64,000 nucleotides of DNA from Toxoplasma gondii ME49. Taxonomy: Eukaryota > Apicomplexa > Conoidasida > Eucoccidiorida > Sarcocystidae. The position numbers and the translations under genes were made by a program. Below the pieces are notes generated by a model. That model saw only the letters and a program-made list of their open reading frames with translations, did no database searches and was not told the origin of the DNA. The stretch lies in the NCBI RefSeq assembly GCF_000006565.2, contig NC_031477.1, forward strand, positions 1,396,043 to 1,460,042. The letters run 5' to 3'. Within the stretch, counting starts at the first letter, position 1. Each line of letters starts with the position of its first letter. Of the stretch, positions 58,569-64,000 are shown in pieces.

Positions 58569-61500
58569 ATGGCGGAGGTAACGCGGCACAGAGACAGCCG
58601 AGGAGAGACAGACGGGGACGTCGTTTCCACGCCGTCGCCCTCGCAAGTGCTTCGAGAGAGCAGAAGCGCCATCAAAAGAGAAGCTTCGTTTGCACTGGGT
58701 GCGTCGCCGCTCTCTCTTTCGACTGTCAAGTCTGTCTCCTTTCTGCGACCTCCGTGTTCTCCATCATCTCCCAGTCCGGCGTCTTCAAATGTCCGCCTGC
58801 AAGACGGTGTCGCGGCTGTGGTTCCTGAGGCTTGTCCTTCTGCCTCCCTTCGAGCTGGCTCAGGGCCTCCAGGCAAGTGTGCCGGAGTCTGCTCCCCAGA
58901 CGCTGTCTCGTCGTCCTCTCCTCTTTGCGAGAACAGCGAACCTTCCAGTTCAGTGTTGACAAACGGGTCTCTTGGCATTCTTGTCCAGGCCACTGGCTAC
59001 AGATATCTCCTAGGAGGCACTCTCGTCTACCACGATGAGTCTCACACGCTTCTCCGGCCCTCAAAACGACATGTGTGAGTCTCTTGCATGACTCTGGACA
59101 AGGCCGCTTCGCCTCGGGGTCTGTCCAAGCTGCCTCCACCTGTTTCTCGAAAGAAAACACGCTGATCGAACACACGGTTCAACGCATGCATGCAGCAAAG
59201 GCCCTCCCGGTGTTCTGAGGTGAACCCGACGCCGTGAAGGCCCTGCGGAGCTAAAGATGTTAGAACGTCAAGTATAAATATGCATATATATATATATATA
59301 TGTATATATATGTGTATATATATGTATATGTATATATATGTATATATATGTATATATATGTATATATATGTATATATATACATGCCATGTATAAAAAAAG
59401 CCTCATCAGAGATGACGCTTTTTTAAGACAAAGAATGGGGACGGATCGTGTTCTAGATCATGTGCGTTTCGCTTTCTTTCTCCCTCTTCGGCTCTTGTTT
59501 CTTCTTTCCCTGCAGCTCGTCTCCGGACGCAGTGCTCTCTCCTCCACTTTCGCGTCTTGAGGCGACGAGCGCGGCGTCACCGCCTTGTTCCGCGGCCCCT
59601 CTGCCTCCTGACAAGGCGCTGCAGGACTCTGACTTTGCGCGAGTTCCACAAGAAGCGAGAGACGAGACCTTGGCATCTTTCTGGGGAAAAGGTAGACCCG
59701 CACGGCCAGCTGGCTGTTGCTGCTGTCGCGGATGTCCCCGCCTTGCCTCAAGAAAACTTTCGAGAGCTGCATGCAGCCGTGAAAGGTCCTCTCCTGATGT
59801 TTATAACCAGCGCGCTGGTGGAACGCCCCCTCGAACTGACGTATCTCCAAGCGTGGTGTCTCCGCAGTCCGAAGGTGACGCCTTCCGGACATCTCCCGGG
59901 GCGCCTGGAGCGCCGGACTCGACGGGATGTGGGCAGCAGTCAGTGGAGCCGCGACTGCGAGGCCAGGAAGGCAAGCTAGGACGGAAGCTAAGCGCGAAGC
60001 GAGCCAAAGACGCGAGTTCCGCAACAGAGAGGTGGGGGAAGTCTCCTTCTGCGTGTCGATGCTGCGCGCATGCAGCCGCTCTTGAGTCTCGCTATGGCCG
60101 GCAGGGTCCGGCCGCAGGCTTGCATCTGGGTGTTCCCGCGGAGCTCGCGAGTTCGGGTGTCTGCGCAGGAACGCGGGGCTCGGGATCCGCTAGCCGGTTG
60201 CCCAGAAGGCGCGGCTCTCCCGAGAGGCGCTGCTGCCTGTGTTGCTACACCAGCAGCGCAACACGTGAATTTGTCTCCCTTTTGCCCTTGGAGGCGAGGC
60301 CCCGAGACCCTCGGGACCTTCCCCTTGGCCTGCCGAAGCATGCGGAGCCGTGGCGAATCTCCCATGTGTCTCAGGTGGAGCACGAGGGATTGGGGACTCG
60401 AAGAAACTTGGCATTCTCGCCAGGAACGCGCACACCTGATGTGGTGAGGAGACCGAGAAAACCAAAGCGGCACAGTACGCTGTCTTCAGTCTCCGCGCTC
60501 GCACGCAATCGCGCGACATGAGGGATGCACACGGCTTGGCTCGACCGCCACTAGAAGGCCGGGTGTATGTACACCGCGGGAACGCGCTGGCGGGAAGCGT
60601 GCACGCATTGAAGGCAAGCGCAGTGAGGGTCAACCGCGTTTCCTTCTTCATGAGTGTCTTTTCCATCTTCTTGCGAGGCGTGGTAGGAAGACTCACATCG
60701 TTACACACAGAGTTGCCGCTGACTGTCGCACAGGAAAGCGAGAAGCGAGGGCCAGAACCAGTTCACCCGCGTATGTAAAGAAGAGAGGGTGTGTGTCCAC
60801 CTGCGAGCATTTGTTCCACTATTGCGCGCTTGCATTTGCGATTATCTCCTGCAGTCTTGGAAGTCGATTCCGTCTCTTTCTCCTCTCAGGTGGTTCCCCC
60901 GGATTCTCTTGTTTTCGATTCCCGGTTCGAGAGCGGTAAGAACGAGAAAGACACAAAAATGAGGCATATCCCAGCTCTGCGGTGACGCATCGCCTCCCGT
61001 CGCAGCCCTCGCTCGTCTACATTCATCTGGGTGTCTCGGTGCGGCTTAAAGCCAGTCGAACATGCGAAATGTACGTTTTCGGTGAAACTGCTCTAGAGGA
61101 CGAAGCTTGAGGTAGCTTTGGCTGGTACTTCCTCGCCCGGTCTTTTGCCTCACAAGCTCTTAGATGGCACTTGCAGATCTAGCATCTCGTTTGCCTGAAG
61201 CACCAGGCTTTCTGGGGGCCTACAGAACCGCGAAGCGTGTTGGCTTCAGTTTCCTTCTTTACAAAACCGTTTCGAGAGGCACCACTCTAGGGCGCCCTTC
61301 TTCTTCTTCGCCTTCACGCCGCTCGAGCGACACCAGCGCAGTCGGTGTTGTTTCGAGTTCTCCCAGTTCTGAGAGAACTGGTGACTTCCAGCACGATAGG
61401 ATTGATCTCACGAGCCACTGGGTGTCACTCTCGTTGTTCGTATGAACGATATCAGGCGTCCACCTGTTCCCCGTGGAGCAAGCGATTCGAGTGCAGGAGC

Positions 61501-62218
61501 CGTAGCGTCACGAGCTTTTGAAGTCCACCACGTTTAGCAGTTTTTTTGAGCCAAACGAATGCCTCAGGGTGTTGTGCAACGTGCTCGCTGAACCGTCAGT
61601 GTCATAAACTGGTACAAAGAAGCGTCCCCATTCTTCGCACAGAGTCGCCACCAAGAGAGACGTAAGGATCGGAGAGCTAGGCTGAGTCCTGCGACGATCT
61701 AGTAGACAGGCCTCTCTGCAGAACTGATCTCAACTCGAAATAAACAGAGACGGTGTACGGGTGCTGCGTTGTGTCTACCACATCAAAAACAAGGTGTTCT
61801 CTTCGTAGACGTGATTCGCGATCCAGCACTGTTGTCAACGTTTAGGGAACTTGAAGCTCGCTGTCCAGAGCTCGAGCCGGAAAGAAGAGTATCTGCTTCT
61901 GCTACGGCCAGACGCCCACACTGGACAAGTCAAGACTTCTTGGTTTTTCTTCTCCGCATCGATGCAGCCACACCACAATGAGCGTCTCCCTTTCACTGTC
62001 ACGTGAGTGAGAGAGAGGGGAGGTGGAGGTACACCGAAAGACACGAAGGATTGCACCAGTCGGCAAGTTCCTTGTTGCAGACTATGTGACCCAGCTACAC
62101 AGAACTTTGGGGTATGACGTCGTTCATGTCTACGCTTGTACTCACAGGTGCGTGTTTGCAGATGTGCGTATATTTACATCTCTCTATTTATGTCAGTATA
62201 TACACATGTATATATACA

Positions 62219-62257
<39 letters not shown>

Positions 62258-64000
62258 GCATACCTTGTGCTCTGTTGAGACTTAGTGGATTCCTGAGATT
62301 TGCTTGGCTCTCTCTTCACTTTCAGTCACCTTTCTCCAGTCCTTACAAGTATTTCTAGCCGTCTATCATTACACACTCTCGTGGACATCCGTACCCTTGC
62401 TCGCTCTAGTTTGGCATCTTTGTGTACAGTTCGCCTGTCCTGGTTTTCGGTGGCATTTGAATCAGTCTATGCTCGTGCAATGCGCGCCCGGACGGATTGC
62501 GTGTCTTCTCTGGCTCGTGGCTTTGCCTTTTATCCGTGCGACATGGCGCCTTCTCTCCAGGTTCAAGATCGCGAACCTCGTGAAGTCCGAGTCTCTCTTC
62601 GCCCACGGCATGCGCCCGTTGACGTTCTCAGTGGCTGAACAACGCGAGACGGGAGCTGCTGTCTGGAGACGGAGCAGCGAAACTGTGAAGTACTACCGAA
62701 ACCGCTATCCGCGAAGCGCGGACATTGCGTGCCTGAACTCTGCGCTCGCGCCGCTGTGTCCGGGAAGAGGCGCCTGCGCCGCTTGTCCGAGCAGCTGCGG
62801 TGACGGCTCGGGTGTAGGTACAGCGCTCGCAGCTCGTCGAGACAGCGCAGCGTCTCGCGCGCTGTCTCCGCAGCTCTGCGGAGGCCCTCAAGGCGACGCG
62901 AGCGCAACGGCGAACAACGCAAACAACAGATACTCGACGCTGGAGATCGCCTTCACTTTCAGGCGGCCGAACGACACAGTCTACTTCGCCTCCGGGTGTA
63001 CGTACACCTACTCCCACCTCCTCGACGTCCTCCACTGCATCGAAAGCCACCCCGCAGCCGCCAAGGTGAGCGGGAGGGGACAGAGGGGCACTCACAGTTT
63101 TAGCATTTTCAAGTGTTCGTCGAGCATCTTCGTGACTCTGAATGAATTTCAATTCCAGCGACTGGGAGGTTGCTCCGGCGACAGAGATCGGGGCCTTATA
63201 GTTTTACGTGATCGCGAGGGGAAAACACTGGCGAGGCAAGGTGCATCTTCCGGAAAAGGGTAGTGCGTACGAGGCTCGGTTCCCCGATTGCAGCAGCGTT
63301 GTTGCTTCTATGACTTCGCCCGACGTTTCTCTTCATTTGAAGAGAGGGACAGTCTCTCTCTCGTCTTTCGCCTCTTCTCTGTCTTTCTCTGTTTCACGGG
63401 GACGGTCTTCCGTCTTGGTTTGCGGCCTGTAAACAAAGGACAGCTCAACGTAGACCTAGGAGTCAAGTAGGTACAAATCGTACTAGGACTTGAACAGCGA
63501 AGTGATGCTCGGTTATATATGATTCCGTCAACCTTTGGGCTGTATGTACACCGTTCGAACAGCTGGCGTCGAACGCGTTCAGCGACGCCTCCTCTCGCTT
63601 TGTCGGATCGCTGTTCCCCTCCTGTTTCCTCCTTGCGTCTTCTTGATCTTGCCATGAGGTCCTGCTGCCTTTCTCCTGTCGTTCCGACTCTGCCTTCTAT
63701 CTCGTGTCTCAGCTGTGCAGTCAGGACGCTCTCTGTGCTACTCCAGGAGGCCTCGTCTGTCCTGTGCTCTGCATCACGAATCCCCTTCCAGACTTCTCTT
63801 TTCCCTCATCTTCTCCGTCTTCTTTAGCTTCATCTTCTTCCTCCCCTTCCTCCTCTCCGTCGACTTCCGCTTCATCGTCACTTTCTTTTATTCCGTGCTC
63901 GTCTTCCTTTCCTTCTTCTGCTTTTGCATCTGCTTCACCTTCTTCCTCTTCTCTCGCTCCTGACGCGCGGTGTCGCGGCAGTCTGTCTCCTCGCGGACGC
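58569..64000 (+). CDS. Cytosolic carboxypeptidase (CCP/AGBL family, M14), 3' end off the window
   Basis: Exons 58569-59074, 59516-60443, 60890-60935 (46 bp), 61846-62002, 62561-63065 and 63714->64000 join in phase. Splicing rebuilds the CCP N-domain: [41 protein letters not shown], then [73 protein letters not shown], and [20 protein letters not shown]. The metal-binding H-x-x-E and later His of the M14 domain must lie beyond 64000. CCPs shorten glutamate side chains or C-termini of tubulin and other proteins. Residues about 1-480 are a low-complexity extension. An insert with G/A/S/R bias separates the KYYRNRY and YSTLE motifs, and a Ser-rich insert follows GGLVCPVLC. The start ATG 58569 is the first in its open frame. 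Confidence 0.88.
59276..59386. repeat. (TA)n/TATATG microsatellite in CCP intron 1
   Basis: ATATATATGTATATATATG-type array inside the intron 59075-59515. Confidence 0.95.
60562..60575. repeat. GGTGTNNNNACACC palindrome in CCP intron 2
   Basis: Exact copy with spacer ATGT, flanked by GGCCG and GCGGGA, inside the intron 60444-60889. Confidence 0.8.
62196..62258. repeat. (TA)n microsatellite in CCP intron 4
   Basis: ATACACATGTATATACATG followed by a pure TA run, inside the intron 62003-62560. Confidence 0.95.
62995..63008. repeat. GGTGTNNNNACACC palindrome in CCP exon 5
   Basis: Exact copy with spacer ACGT, the perfect self-complementary form. It codes for GCTYT at the place where CCP proteins normally have a PYTYS motif. 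A near copy at 62811-62824 codes GVGTA in the low-complexity insert of the same exon. Confidence 0.8.

Noticed and set aside
1..64000. tRNA, rRNA, CRISPR arrays, bacterial-type operons or terminators
   Set aside because: I looked for tRNA B-box words, direct-repeat/spacer arrays and Shine-Dalgarno-led gene strings and saw none; the window is eukaryotic nuclear DNA.

Overview
This window reads as nuclear DNA of a sarcocystid coccidian (Apicomplexa), most likely Toxoplasma gondii or a close relative such as Hammondia or Neospora. The evidence is multi-exon genes with GT-AG introns of about 80-1150 bp, very long low-complexity protein insertions (S/P/E/R rich), frequent GCATGC sites, and a gene set that includes a CLAMP-type claudin-like protein. 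I rebuilt the genes by hand: exon junctions were chosen so that the reading phase is kept and conserved motifs join up. No alignment or transcript was available. In most multi-exon genes every junction agrees in phase and the total length is divisible by three.

Layout. Minus strand: pantothenate synthetase (panC), cut by the left edge (<1-1567); NIT2-like omega-amidase (4765-7357). Plus strand: a 5-exon gene joining an EST1/SMG-type domain to a Regnase (Zc3h12a) NYN nuclease (9760-18226); an 8-exon coiled-coil protein with a possible LisH start (21657-29458). Minus strand: a membrane-anchored PhoD-like phosphatase (32031-37661). Plus strand: a previously hidden 4-exon gene of unknown function (38101-39342). 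Minus strand: a 1730-aa single-exon LAS1 homologue (40512-45704). Plus strand: a seven-beta-strand methyltransferase of the METTL13/EEF1AKMT4 type (47364-50801); the intronless four-pass CLAMP-like protein (53723-54874); and a cytosolic carboxypeptidase (CCP) cut by the right edge (58569->64000).

Functionally this is an ordinary eukaryotic neighbourhood, not an operon. It covers coenzyme A supply (panC), metabolite repair (NIT2), RNA decay (EST1-NYN), ribosome biogenesis (LAS1), protein methylation, tubulin tail trimming (CCP), a possible centrosome or cytoskeleton scaffold, and host-cell invasion (CLAMP). Intergenic stretches of 0.4-3.7 kb hold UTRs and promoters.

Two observations stand out. 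First, the EST1-NYN fusion has the layout of the NMD endonuclease SMG6, but with a Regnase-type nuclease in place of the PIN domain. Second, a 14-bp palindrome GGTGTNNNNACACC occurs nine times exactly and about ten more times with one mismatch, in exons (all three frames), introns and intergenic DNA. Microsatellites (TA, GATA) lie almost only in introns, which explains the many spurious YIYIYI open frames.
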